From the NCBI GenBank assembly GCA_026770585.1, contig MU647197.1, forward strand, positions 125,138 to 142,712: 17,575 nucleotides of DNA, read 5' to 3'. Under the pieces are notes generated by a model, which saw only the letters and a list, made by a program, of their open reading frames with translations, did not search any database and was not told where the DNA came from. Made by a program: the position numbers and the translations under genes. Position 1 is the first letter of the stretch; every line of letters starts with the position of its first letter. Source of the stretch: Baffinella frigidus (Eukaryota; Cryptophyceae; Cryptomonadales; Baffinellaceae). Below are positions 7,801 to 11,412 of the stretch, in pieces.

Positions 7801-8353
7801 GGCGTACGGTAGGAGGTCCTAGGCAATCCCGTAGACCTATCTACCCCATTTTCAGGCCGTTACCCTATTAGTGTGTGAGCGAGACCTACAGGGGTACCTC
7901 GCTCATAAGAAACAGCGCCCCCGTAGGACCCTACAGTAGGACTATGCGTAGGGCTCTATGGTGGTCCTAGGGCGGTGGGCGTTTCTTATGAGCGAGGTAA
8001 CCCTGTAGCGAGAGGTCATCACGGGCACGTTTTTGACGCACACCGACCACCCTCCGCACTCTCCCCTTCCGTAGTCAAGATCGTACTGAAGTCGAAGAGT
8101 GTTCTGACTAACCACGCCATGTCACAAGTGGGAATTTCACACGCAACGTTTCGCGCTAAAAGTGTTTCGTGGTACAAAAACACATTGTAGCGCCCACGAA
8201 GGGCTCCAATTCCCAACACTTTTGGCGTGTTTCCCTGGTGAGAATCAACTTTACCCGTAGATGTAGTGTAATGAAAATCCGACTTATGACCTGGCGCGGT
8301 GTGGCGTTTGCAGAGAATGGATGGAGATTGACATCGAGGCTGGGGAGGAGTGA
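1..8353 (+). CDS. GT11 family alpha-1,2-fucosyltransferase-like gene, split, 5' end outside the window
   Basis: I assembled seven exons by hand: 1-151, 3905-4004, 4804-4881, 5181-5222, 5538-5603, 6433-6503 and 8314-8353. All introns are GT-AG and the phases agree throughout, giving 181 residues plus TGA from base 3. In order the product shows [12 protein letters not shown] (the HxRRGD motif that binds GDP-fucose in GT11), [18 protein letters not shown] (matching the family's Y-V-F-S/T-D segment), [12 protein letters not shown] joined to [18 protein letters not shown] (the family's strongest block), VPRPWF, and HPPEWMEID near the end. GT11 enzymes move fucose from GDP-fucose to galactose, usually as type II Golgi membrane proteins of about 300-360 residues. 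The anchor and first part would therefore lie upstream of the window. Several exons have damaged tandem copies, so this could be a decaying gene, but the chosen exon set is fully open. The family call is strong; the acceptor sugar is unknown. Confidence 0.85.
156..345. repeat. TA-rich microsatellite with purine and pyrimidine interruptions
   Basis: This is a long (TA)n tract with CGAGAGAGAG and its complement CTCTCTCTCG in inverted positions around 184-218, then mixed TACA/TATG steps and a CT-rich end. It separates the first and second copies of the RIYAGWR exon. I see no gene in it; the open frames here are low-complexity artefacts. Confidence 0.9.
346..440 (+). pseudogene. Duplicate copy 2 of GT11 exon 1
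   Basis: From AACGTGCCCGAGCAG onward it encodes [20 protein letters not shown], nearly identical to exon 1. The HLRRGD part is replaced by a run of G, so the GDP-fucose motif is lost. It ends in a C-rich tract before GTGTGT, a position equivalent to the exon 1 donor. No good acceptor is visible. It is probably a dead tandem duplicate. Confidence 0.75.
441..680. repeat. TA/TATC microsatellites with a short exon-copy scrap (535-559)
   Basis: This is simple sequence: (TA)n, a TATC tract at about 507-522, and a long (TA)n at 563-665. Bases 535-559 (GCGCCGAGGCCTG and a C-rich tail) match the 3' end of the duplicated exon, making a third, 25-base copy caught between microsatellites. Confidence 0.85.
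681..737 (+). pseudogene. Duplicate copy 4 of GT11 exon 1 (3' part)
   Basis: It encodes [19 protein letters not shown] and is followed by a good donor, GTATGT, at 738 in the same phase as exon 1. The part with HLRRGD is missing. If an acceptor existed this could serve as an alternative exon. None is seen in the TA tract before it, so I read it as a truncated duplicate. Confidence 0.7.
738..842. repeat. TA/TG/GATA microsatellite between exon copies 4 and 5
   Basis: Mixed TATG, TA and TAGA repeats separate the two exon copies. The same arrangement (exon scrap, C-rich run, TA tract) recurs across bases 120-900. This suggests the TA tract and the exon end were copied together. Confidence 0.8.
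843..898 (+). pseudogene. Duplicate copy 5 of GT11 exon 1 (3' part)
   Basis: It encodes [14 protein letters not shown] and then runs into a longer C tract. It matches copy 4 upstream as well, sharing GGGAGGCCGCATCTACGCC. No acceptor is seen and no donor follows the C tract directly. It is a truncated tandem copy. Confidence 0.7.
899..1157. other. C-rich and GA-rich low-complexity intron sequence
   Basis: The stretch holds GAGAGAG runs, a CACCCTCCC repeat at about 993-1028, and unique sequence to 1157. I see no gene. It lies inside the first intron of the GT11 model (152-3904). Confidence 0.6.
1158..1262. mobile_element. Family A miniature element A1, TA-flanked
   Basis: The terminal inverted repeat is TATCCCTTAAGTG at the left and CACTTAAGGGATA at the right. 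The flanking TA is probably the target duplication, as in mariner/Stowaway-type elements. Inside are CCTACCGTAGG, CCTAGGACCTGCCTAGGACC and the palindrome GGTCAAATTTGACC. It has no coding capacity. Related copies lie at 6856, 8442, 8750, 9329 and 15355. Confidence 0.85.
1422..1561. mobile_element. Family D miniature element D1, 140 bp
   Basis: A long inverted repeat runs from TTATCCGGGAAAACCTATTT to its complement ending CCCTGGATA. The direct repeat AAAC lies on both sides (1418-1421 and 1562-1565), a likely 4-bp target duplication. The inner part has GAAAATTACTACAC and its inverse GTGTAGTAATTTT. D2 at 15178 has exactly the same length and inner core but different outer arms. Confidence 0.8.
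1572..2562. repeat. Degenerate tandem repeat region (CTCGGCAGAGGGTCC units) with CT microsatellites
   Basis: Three or more diverged units share CTTGCTGCTCGGCAGAGG (about 1660, 1825, 2228), a CT-rich segment, CCCCCCATGATCTCTGA-like text, and CTCATCCTAGTTGGGCTCG followed by GGAGGTGGGGTG. A (CT)n microsatellite sits at 1765-1800. A 23-base palindrome, GGGCTCGACAA-A-TTGTCGAGCCC, lies at 2153-2175. The reading frames here are repeat artefacts. A piece of the same unit reappears at 5739-5811 inside a duplicated GT11 exon. Confidence 0.65.
2563..2760. mobile_element. Miniature inverted-repeat element, 198 bp
   Basis: The ends ACACGAGGCTATCCATGCG and CGCATAGGTAGCCTCGTGT are inverted repeats of about 24 bp with two mismatches. 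Inside is one copy of GAAAATTACTACACACG, the core motif also found in the D and E elements. There is no coding frame. A target duplication is not clear. Confidence 0.75.
2880..3410. repeat. Minisatellite with a unit of about 150-180 bp, mixed with telomere-like arrays
   Basis: Four units start with GATCGAAGCTGGGGGGTTCT or a close variant (near 2882, 3060, 3210 and, shortened, 3356). They continue with GCGGCGATCCGCTTTTGGAG, a G run, and then CCCTAAA-type repeats. The layout recalls subtelomeric repeats, but here it lies in an intron. Confidence 0.8.
3411..3525 (+). repeat. CACCCTA and CCCTAAA telomere-like array
   Basis: Near-perfect 7-mers CACCCTA repeat from about 3425, followed by CCCTAAACCCTAAGCCC variants. 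The C-rich strand is the + strand, the same strand as the two genes. It is an interstitial, degenerate telomere-type array. Confidence 0.85.
3595..3670. mobile_element. Perfect 76-bp palindrome (two 38-base arms, no loop)
   Basis: The left arm starts CTGACGTAATTTCAACC and the right arm is its exact complement, meeting at TTAC|GTAA with no spacer. The word GTTTCTG occurs at both edges, partly overlapping the palindrome (3591-3597 and 3670-3676), and may mark a target duplication. It lies 57 bases before an exon copy. A perfect arm match suggests recent origin or active homogenisation. Confidence 0.85.
3728..3790 (+). pseudogene. GT11 exon 2, duplicate copy 1 (truncated)
   Basis: After the acceptor CTCCCAG it encodes [21 protein letters not shown] in the same phase as the intact copy at 3905. 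The sequence then diverges (CATTTACTTTGC), so [13 protein letters not shown] and the donor are missing. It might be used as an alternative acceptor but cannot replace the exon at 3905. Confidence 0.75.
3791..3900. repeat. Short AT-rich imperfect repeat between exon 2 copies
   Basis: GTTGCTTTACACTAAA-like words repeat four or five times (about 3808-3890). No gene is seen. Confidence 0.7.
3905..4004 (+). CDS. GT11 exon 2 ([14 protein letters not shown] segment), intact copy
   Basis: It starts after CCCTTTCAG with one base completing the previous codon, then reads [20 protein letters not shown] and [13 protein letters not shown]. The donor is GTGAAA at 4005, phase 0. In GT11 this is the strand and helix with the Y-V-F-S/T-D pattern that lies between HxRRGD and SWWGAW. 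It is the only one of three tandem copies that is complete and uninterrupted. Confidence 0.82.
4005..4190. repeat. Intron repeats of AGAGCAGTCAAAAT and AGACTAGAAG
   Basis: AGAGCAGTCAAAATA-type words repeat about five times (4013-4090), then AGACTAGAAG words (4115-4180). No gene is seen. The segment lies between the second and third copies of exon 2. Confidence 0.7.
4191..4413 (+). pseudogene. GT11 exon 2, duplicate copy 3, split by an inserted E element
   Basis: The left part (4191-4219) encodes DVAWARANL and the right part (4370-4411) encodes a variant of [13 protein letters not shown] ending at a GTGAGG donor. The 150-bp element E1 lies between them, with the 5-bp direct repeat AATCT on each side. 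The 5' end of the exon, with the acceptor, is missing. Confidence 0.75.
4220..4369. mobile_element. Family E miniature element E1
   Basis: It starts CACCCGGACGAGTATTTATC and ends with an imperfect inverted copy, GATAAATGCTCGCCGCG. Target duplication: AATCT (4215-4219 and 4370-4374). The inside holds GCGAAAATTACTACACG and its inverse GTGTAGTAAATTTCG, the core also found in D elements. It has no coding frame. Confidence 0.85.
4414..4800. other. Rest of the intron before GT11 exon 3
   Basis: The segment contains a GAA triplet run at about 4513-4540, unique sequence, and an AT-rich stretch at 4711-4780. No gene is seen. It ends in TGGTCTGCAG, the acceptor for exon 3. Confidence 0.6.
4804..4881 (+). 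CDS. GT11 exon 3
   Basis: This is 26 codons, phase 0 at both ends: [20 protein letters not shown] then VAPLTD. It lies between GTCTGCAG and the donor GTAAAC, which runs straight into telomere-like repeat. This part of GT11 is variable, so the match is by position and by open, in-phase splicing rather than by a motif. Confidence 0.78.
4882..5180 (+). repeat. Intron built of CCCTAAA telomere-like repeats (299 bp)
   Basis: The intron starts GTAAACCCCAAACCCTAA and ends ACCCTAATCCAG. Apart from about 60 bases near 4900-4970, it is made of CCCTAAA variants on the sense strand. The acceptor and the likely branch site (CTAAT) are themselves variants of the repeat. Confidence 0.85.
5181..5222 (+). 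CDS. GT11 exon 4 (14 codons)
   Basis: It reads [14 protein letters not shown], phase 0 at both ends. Together with the next exon it gives the GT11 block in which D-L-x-x-x-x-x-C-D/K-H is followed by the S-x-S-W-W-G-A-W-L-N motif. The donor is GTATAC. Confidence 0.85.
5223..5537 (+). repeat. Intron built of CCCTAAA/CCCCAAA repeats (315 bp)
   Basis: It starts GTATACCCCAAACCCTAA and ends CAACCCTAACCCAG. Repeats are on the sense strand throughout, with CCTGCA and CCTGAA variants in the middle. CTAAC just before the acceptor fits a branch site. Reading frames on the other strand are repeat artefacts. Confidence 0.88.
5538..5603 (+). CDS. GT11 exon 5 ([12 protein letters not shown] block)
   Basis: It is 22 codons: [20 protein letters not shown] then VV, phase 0. 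This is the most conserved C-terminal block of GT11 fucosyltransferases and the best single piece of family evidence in the window. The donor is GTACGT. Confidence 0.9.
5604..5704 (+). repeat. Short telomere-like intron (101 bp)
   Basis: It starts GTACGTGCCCCCAACCCCC and ends CCTTTCGCAG. The body is made of CCCTAAA/CCTTGAACCCC variants. Confidence 0.8.
5705..5822 (+). pseudogene. GT11 exon 6, duplicate copy 1, interrupted
   Basis: After GCAG it begins VPRPWFNP and has one extra C compared with the intact copy at 6433, which shifts the frame. At about 5739 it is interrupted by roughly 73 bases related to the 1900-1960 repeat, after which GGGCAGCAGTCC of the exon resumes. CTA is found on both sides of the insert. 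It is not usable as the functional exon. Confidence 0.7.
5823..6058. mobile_element. Inverted-repeat element set inside TTTCGGG repeats
   Basis: GATGCCAAAAGTCGACGATG (5859) pairs with CATCGTCACTTTTTGGCGC (5977-5995), giving an element of about 137 bp with an AT-rich centre. Both sides are short arrays of TTTCGGG, a variant of the telomere-like repeat in the opposite orientation to the rest of the window. Confidence 0.7.
6059..6208. mobile_element. 150-bp inverted-repeat element, TSD GAGC
   Basis: The arms are about 55 bases each, starting TTATCTCAGAAAACGAG, with about one mismatch. Each arm contains a smaller palindrome around AAACGAGTTCTAAAACTCG. The direct repeat GAGC lies at 6055-6058 and 6209-6212. 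There is no coding frame. It sits in the intron before the second exon 6 copy. Confidence 0.82.
6229..6275 (+). pseudogene. GT11 exon 6, duplicate copy 2, degenerate
   Basis: After CTCGCGCAG it reads [11 protein letters not shown]. The conserved W-F has become G-F, and the exon then runs into telomere-like repeat without a donor. Confidence 0.65.
6276..6430 (+). repeat. CCCTACA telomere-like array
   Basis: About thirteen perfect CCCTACA units (6290-6370) are followed by degenerate variants. It lies directly before the third copy of exon 6. Confidence 0.88.
6433..6503 (+). CDS. GT11 exon 6 (VPRPWFNP), intact copy
   Basis: It begins [16 protein letters not shown] and continues KTDTMHPP, with two bases left over. 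The donor is GTAAGC. The acceptor is AAACAG. This continues the SWWGAWLNP block as in GT11, where K/R-x-W-F follows the valine-rich strand. The leftover CC joins the first base of the exon at 8314 to make proline. Confidence 0.82.
6540..6720 (+). repeat. Telomere-like array (CCCTTGA and CCCTAAA units)
   Basis: CCCTTGA units are followed by CCCTAAA units on the sense strand, inside the last GT11 intron (6504-8313). Confidence 0.88.
6856..6953. mobile_element. Family A miniature element A2
   Basis: TATCCCTTAAG at the left and CTTGAGGGATG at the right, with the core CAGGTCCTAGGCAGGTCCTAG and CTACGGTAGG. It is inserted three bases before element B1. A left-end fragment of a B element (ACCTCGCTCATAAGG) precedes it at 6820. 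Confidence 0.8.
6956..7128. mobile_element. Family B miniature element B1, 173 bp
   Basis: The ends are TACAGGGGTACCTCGCTCAT and its inverse, ending GTACCCCTGTA. TA stands at both edges. The middle contains a second partial B end, CCTCGCTCATAAGAGAG, and CCTAGG/CTACAGTAGG words, so this copy is extended or rearranged. Confidence 0.85.
7129..7500. other. Intron segment with CT microsatellite and partial A element
   Basis: TATCCCGTAAGTGGCGGAGTAGG at 7230 is the left end of a family A element without a matching right end. A C/T-rich tract runs from 7284 to 7425. The reading frames on both strands are low-complexity and not supported. Confidence 0.6.
7504..7651. repeat. 22-bp tandem repeat, about 6.6 copies
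   Basis: The unit is GTTGGGAATTGGAGCCCTTC plus GT. The first four or five copies are nearly identical and the last two have changes. A further single copy lies in inverted orientation at 8196-8219. Confidence 0.92.
7713..7862. mobile_element. Family C miniature element C1, 150 bp
   Basis: The ends TAACGGCCTGAAAATGGGGT and ACCCCATTTTCAGGCCGTTA are exact inverted repeats, and TA is at both edges. The inner arms contain GCCTAGGACCTCCTACCGTA and its inverse. A related copy lies at 16098. Confidence 0.88.
7887..8007. mobile_element. Family B miniature element B2, 121 bp
   Basis: TACAGGGGTACCTCGCTCAT at the left, ATGAGCGAGGTAACCCTGTA at the right, with TA at the edges. The inside has CCCTACAGTAGG and GGTCCTAGGG. 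Confidence 0.87.
8196..8219 (-). repeat. Inverted single copy of the 22-bp repeat
   Basis: ACGAAGGGCTCCAATTCCCA followed by ACAC is the exact complement of the unit at 7504-7651, about 545 bases away. Confidence 0.85.
8314..8353 (+). CDS. GT11 last exon (HPPEWMEID, stop TGA)
   Basis: After TGGCGTTTGCAG the exon supplies one base and then reads [12 protein letters not shown] and TGA. Joined to the exon ending at 6503 it gives MHPPEWMEID. That matches the P-x-x-W-I/M end typical of GT11 proteins. The phase fit is exact, although the intron before it (6504-8313) is 1.8 kb and full of elements. Confidence 0.7.
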
Positions 8354-8380
8354 CCAAGGAGCGACACTCTTTGCCTCCTG

Positions 8381-8617
8381 CACTGCCAGCGAGAAAATTT
8401 TGCAGAGGACGTGAAGACACTACAATGTGTCTCAGACACATTATCCCTTAAGTGACCAACGGGTGAATAATCGCCCTAACTCGCCCTAGGCAGGTCCTAG
8501 GGCCCTACCGTAGGGCGTATGCGTCTACTGGTCACTTAAGGGATAGTCGCTGTGGCAGCGACAACAATGTTTTAAAAGGGTCTTGACGTCCTCTGCGAAA
8601 TTTTCTCGCTGGCAGTG
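8381..8617. mobile_element. Inverted-repeat element carrying a nested family A element
   Basis: CACTGCCAGCGAGAAAATTT with GCAGAGGACGT at the left pairs with ACGTCCTCTGCGAAATTTTC with TCGCTGGCAGTG at the right. Arms are about 32 bp. Family A element A3 lies inside it. It begins 27 bases after the GT11 stop codon. Confidence 0.82.
8442..8545. mobile_element. Family A miniature element A3 (nested), 104 bp
   Basis: TATCCCTTAAGTGACCA at the left and TGGTCACTTAAGGGATA at the right. The core is CCCTAGGCAGGTCCTAGGGC and CCTACCGTAGGG. Confidence 0.88.
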
Positions 8618-8728
8618 TACTGGGATACCTTGTGAGGATTACAATACTTATAGGGATTTCCCCCGATATAGGACTCACCCTTGGGGCCCTTTTCCCCTGA
8701 GGCGGGCCCATCCCGGACCCGGTCCTCA

Positions 8729-8910
8729 CATACCTCGCTCGTAAGGAGGTATCCCTTAAGTGGCCAGTAGGCTCACACGCCCTACCGTAGGGCCCTAGGA
8801 CCTGCCTAGGACCTCTGTGGGGTCAATTTTGACCCCATGGCCATTTAATATAGGCCTACTGTCGGGTCCTAGGGGGGTGCCCGGCTCCTTGTGAGCGAGG
8901 TAACCCTGTA
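8729..8910. mobile_element. Family B miniature element B4 split by a nested family A element
   Basis: The left part has TACCTCGCTCGTAAGGAG. The right part has CTCCTTGTGAGCGAGGTAAC and CCTGTA. Family A element A4 lies between them. The very end of the left arm (CAGGGG) is lost. Confidence 0.8.
8750..8852. mobile_element. Family A miniature element A4 (nested in B4)
   Basis: TATCCCTTAAGTGGCCA at the left; the right end has decayed to TGGCCATTTAATATA. The core matches A1, including GGTCAATTTTGACC. Confidence 0.82.
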
Positions 8911-9123
8911 GGGAGGGTTTGAAACAGGGAAGTGATGGGCCGGCGGGTTTGAAATGTGGTGTCAAAGAAAGCGACACGCTGCCAGAAACAGTTATCGGTG
9001 CCTCGCTTTCTTTGAATCGCCCTCGCTTTCTTTCAATCGCGCACACTCACCGCTCTCCTTCGTCCCACCCGCGCAAACCCACTCAAGCAGAGCTGCTCAG
9101 TGTGAGGACTACATGTAGCGTAC
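8911..9123. other. Intergenic segment with a small inverted and tandem repeat
   Basis: GTCAAAGAAAGCGA (8962) is followed by two copies of CCTCGCTTTCTTTGAATCG (9000-9038) in inverse orientation. I see no gene. The reading frames through it have no recognisable motif. Confidence 0.55.
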
Positions 9124-9206
9124 AACCTTTAGGTCCTTTAGGTTTTAAATGCTCCCAACATATGCCAACGACACGCCCTTCCGTAGAAAGGATTGCAGAG
9201 AAAACA
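9124..9206 (+). repeat. Dispersed repeat, copy 1 (ACATATGCCAACGACACG)
   Basis: It has TTTAGGTCCTTTAGGTTTT, then CCAACATATGCCAACGACAC, then TCCGTAGAAAGGATTGCAGA. A matching copy lies at 11002-11078 in the same orientation. A shorter piece, TTTAGGTCCTTTAGGTT, lies at about 9699. Confidence 0.85.
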
Positions 9207-9236
9207 TTTTTACTTTCGGATCTCAGTGTGAGGCTG

Positions 9237-9289
9237 CAAAGCAACTGAGTAAAGCAACTGAGTAAAGCAACTGAGTAAAGCGACTCACG
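9237..9289. repeat. 13-bp tandem repeat AAAGCAACTGAGT
   Basis: There are three clean copies and one partial copy of AAAGCAACTGAGT. Confidence 0.85.
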
Positions 9290-9328
9290 CAGAGTGGAAG
9301 GTCACCTCCCTAGCACCTACAGCAGGCC

Positions 9329-9416
9329 TATCCCTCAAGTTGATCCCAAAGAGGTTATAGACTCCTACGTATGCCGCACGGTAGGACGTATGAGCCTACT
9401 CGCCACTTCAGGGATA
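9329..9416. mobile_element. Family A miniature element A5, diverged
   Basis: TATCCCTCAAGT at the left and ACTTCAGGGATA at the right. The core GCACGGTAGGACGTATGAGC is diverged from A1. Its right-hand TA is also the left-hand TA of B3. Confidence 0.75.
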
Positions 9417-9534
9417 CAAGGGTACCTTGCTCATAAGAAAGCGCCTCCTCCTATGACCCTACAGTAGAGCTATGCTGGGGCCCTATGGTGGTCCTAGGCG
9501 GGGGGCGGTTTCTTATGAGCGAGGTACCCCAGTA
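9415..9534. mobile_element. Family B miniature element B3
   Basis: TACAAGGGTACCTTGCTCAT at the left and ATGAGCGAGGTACCCCAGTA at the right, with CCCTACAGTAG and GGTCCTAGG inside. Confidence 0.82.
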
Positions 9535-10053
9535 CAGGTGGAGTCCGATGAGAAGTCTAGTGATGTGGGTCATATTTGGATGGCAAGCCAATACAGGTGG
9601 ACTTAATAAACCTTGCTTTCTCCCCTCTCGCACCCCCCCTCTCCCCCTTGCGTGAAGCGGTCGTGTCAACTTAACAAACCTCGCCTTCCCCCCCTTTAGG
9701 TCCTTTAGGTTCTTTCAACTCCCACCATAGGCGGACACCGGAACTGGTTCTGTAAAAAGACCATGCTTCCTTTCGGATCACATCAGGCCGTCAATAAGTG
9801 CCAATAAGTGCGGTTTCTGCTGGATCGCAGCATGGCCACTTGAGGGATAGGCCCGCCTCAGGAATGGCGAGGGATAGGCCTGCTTCGGGATCGATTCGTG
9901 AGGTGCCCCATCTCTCTGAGGAGCTGGGTTGAGAAAGGCACGCCAGAGAGAGAGAGAGAGAATGTATCAGAGAGAGAGTAGTTGAGAGAGAGAGAGAGAG
10001 AGCGGGGGAGAATGTGTGTGAGAGACAATGTCTGTATGGGAGAGAGAGAGTGG
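9535..10053. other. Intergenic sequence with GA microsatellites
   Basis: The segment holds two TACAGGTGGA words 58 bases apart (9533, 9591), diverged copies of CTTAATAAACCTTGCTTTC (9601) and CTTAACAAACCTCGCCTTC (9669), a family A right end (CACTTGAGGGATA, 9838), and (GA)n tracts at 9944-10003 and 10040-10050. I see no gene. Confidence 0.55.
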
Positions 10054-10407
10054 TTAAAAGGTGTTCATTCTAGCATGTGCGTGTCTCGCCGGCGCACTTT
10101 TCGGTGTTCTCCCTTGGTGATTACACACCTTGTTCAAAGGCGCACTCTTCATTTCTTCTTTATATTTCTTCAGGAGGCGCCTGGCGCAGGGTGGGAATTG
10201 ATACAGGTCCCGATTCATCAGTTCCTTTATAGTAAAACCCTTGTCGGTGTTGCAGTCGTGTGCGCAGAACGCACAACACACGACACCAAACCGTCTCCCC
10301 TGCCAAGGGGTGTCGTTGATTTCGTTGATTTCGTGTTCATTAGACAGGATCGTCGGTGTCAGCCCGTACCATTCCCAAGCAAGGACCAGATCGGCCTTAC
10401 TCCCAGG
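10054..10407 (-). CDS. Unassigned minus-strand coding-like frame (exon or fragment)
   Basis: The minus-strand frame is open from above 10440 down to a TAA at 10054-10056. Its sequence is of normal complexity: it includes KADLVLAWEWYGLTPTILSN, VVCCAFCAHDCNTDKGF and DLYQFPPCARRLLKKYKEE. Codons such as GAC, AAC, ATC and CTG dominate, unlike the repeat-derived frames nearby. The cysteine cluster CCAFCAHDC could bind zinc, but I do not recognise a family. No ATG is found near the upstream end, so it would be an exon of a split gene or a decayed fragment, perhaps of a transposable element. The upstream limit is uncertain because an inverted repeat starts near 10409. Confidence 0.35.
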   Translation of the reverse strand, partial: PGSKADLVLAWEWYGLTPTILSNEHEINEINDTPWQGRRFGVVCCAFCAHDCNTDKGFTIKELMNRDLYQFPPCARRLLKKYKEEMKSAPLNKVCNHQGRTPKSAPARHAHARMNTF

Positions 10408-10408
10408 T

Positions 10409-10510
10409 ACGACACTCCTTGTTACGACCTCTGCAAGTAGATCGGCCTTACTTGCAGAGGTCGTAACAAGGGGTGTCTGCTCAGCAGAGGTCGTAACAAG
10501 GGGTGTCGTA
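10409..10510. repeat. Inverted and direct repeat around GAGGTCGTAACAAGG
   Basis: One copy of ACGACACTCCTTGTTACGAC (10409) is followed by two inverse copies of GCAGAGGTCGTAACAAGGGG (10454 and 10486). GATCGGCCTTAC also occurs twice (10389, 10440). Confidence 0.8.
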
Positions 10511-10560
10511 ATATGGCGCTGGCACCGCTGTACACGGGGTGATGATTGGAGACCCCCTTA

Positions 10561-10620
10561 CCAAAAGTCCTCCAAAGGCCCTTCGAGGACTTTTGAAAGG
10601 TCCTTCGAGGACTTTTGAGG
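10561..10620. repeat. Short repeat CCTTCGAGGACTTTTGA
   Basis: There are two direct copies (10580, 10602) and one imperfect inverse copy, CCAAAAGTCCTCCAAAGG. Confidence 0.75.
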
Positions 10621-10673
10621 CTGGAATTGGAGCCGTTTTGGGACACAAACGGCGAACTACCGGTAGCGTACGT

Positions 10674-10755
10674 GGTCCGATCTCAAATCTGAAAGACAAA
10701 AGTACCCAAGCTCGCCGAGCGTGGGTACTTCTGTTTTTGAGATTTGCGATCGGAC
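10674..10755. mobile_element. 82-bp hairpin element
   Basis: GTCCGATCTCAAATCTGAAA pairs imperfectly with TTTTTGAGATTTGCGATCGG and AC. The inner arms AAGTACCCAAGCTCG and CGAGCGTGGGTACTT meet near 10715. Confidence 0.75.
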
Positions 10756-11001
10756 ATCGGGAAGGGGGGCGCTGTGAGCCTCGGTCGGACAGGTGACGAG
10801 CCTCGGTCGGACAGGGGGGCGCAGCCGACACGGGAGATGCCGTCGGGGCGTCGCACGATCTATTTTCGTCTAGGGGAAGCAACGGATCATGACCCCAAAA
10901 TGATGACAATCATTTTCAAACACAATTACTACACATGTGTGTATCTTGCCAGCCCCAAGGGATTTTCCCGTGCCCGTGCCCCCCCCCTCGCCAATCCCTT
11001 T
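10756..11001. other. Intergenic sequence, nothing recognised
   Basis: A short direct repeat, GAGCCTCGGTCGGACAGG, occurs twice (10777-10815). CACAATTACTACACATGTG near 10920 resembles the core of the D and E elements. No gene is seen. Confidence 0.5.
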
Positions 11002-11078
11002 AGGTCCTTTAGGTTTTGATTTCGCCCAACATATGCCAACGACACGCCGTTCCGTAGAAAGGATCTGCAGAGAAAGTT
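11002..11078 (+). repeat. Dispersed repeat, copy 2
   Basis: TTTAGGTCCTTTAGGTTTTG, CCAACATATGCCAACGACAC and TCCGTAGAAAGGATCTGCAG match copy 1 at 9124 closely. Confidence 0.85.
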
Positions 11079-11104
11079 AGCATTTTTAGGTCCTTGAGGT
11101 TTTA

Positions 11105-11235
11105 ATGTTCGGTCCCCGGCCCATTCGGTCCCAGGGGGACCGAACAACTCGATTTCTCCAAAAATTGGGACCGAATGGGCCGCAATTGGGCCTGGGACCG
11201 AATGGGCCGCAATTTTTGGAGAAATCGACTTGTGA
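11105..11235. mobile_element. Complex inverted and direct repeats around GACCGAATGGGCC
   Basis: GGCCCATTCGGTCCCAG at 11118 is followed by inverse copies of GGGACCGAATGGGCC at 11167 and 11196. TCGATTTCTCCAAAAATTG (11149) pairs with CAATTTTTGGAGAAATCGA (11210). This looks like a nested or rearranged hairpin element just upstream of the ankyrin gene. Confidence 0.7.
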
Positions 11236-11355
11236 ACGCGAATTGGGAGACGGGGAGACGAAAACGGAGACCGGAGACGAGCGGGAGACACGAAGTTGAG
11301 TAATCAGGAGACGAGCGCTCGTGAAGTGTCCAACACGTGATCCTACCCGATCGCA

Positions 11356-11412
11356 ATGGCGGATCCCGTGGAGGTGATGGTGCTTGCGTCGCAGAGAGGG
11401 TGGACAGAACAG
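11356..11412 (+). CDS. Ankyrin gene exon 1
   Basis: It is 19 codons starting MADPVEVMVLASQRGWTEQ. The donor site is CAG|GTGCGA, phase 0. Confidence 0.7.

Noticed and set aside
7076-7826. Overlapping frames on both strands around 7076-7826.
   Set aside because: They are produced by a CT microsatellite, a 22-bp tandem repeat and parts of A, B and C elements. No domain is seen.
10454-10507. GGTCGTAACAAGG resembles the conserved 3' end of small-subunit rRNA.
   Set aside because: Only about 13 bases match, the word is repeated in direct and inverse copies, and no other rRNA sequence surrounds it. It is a chance match within a repeat.
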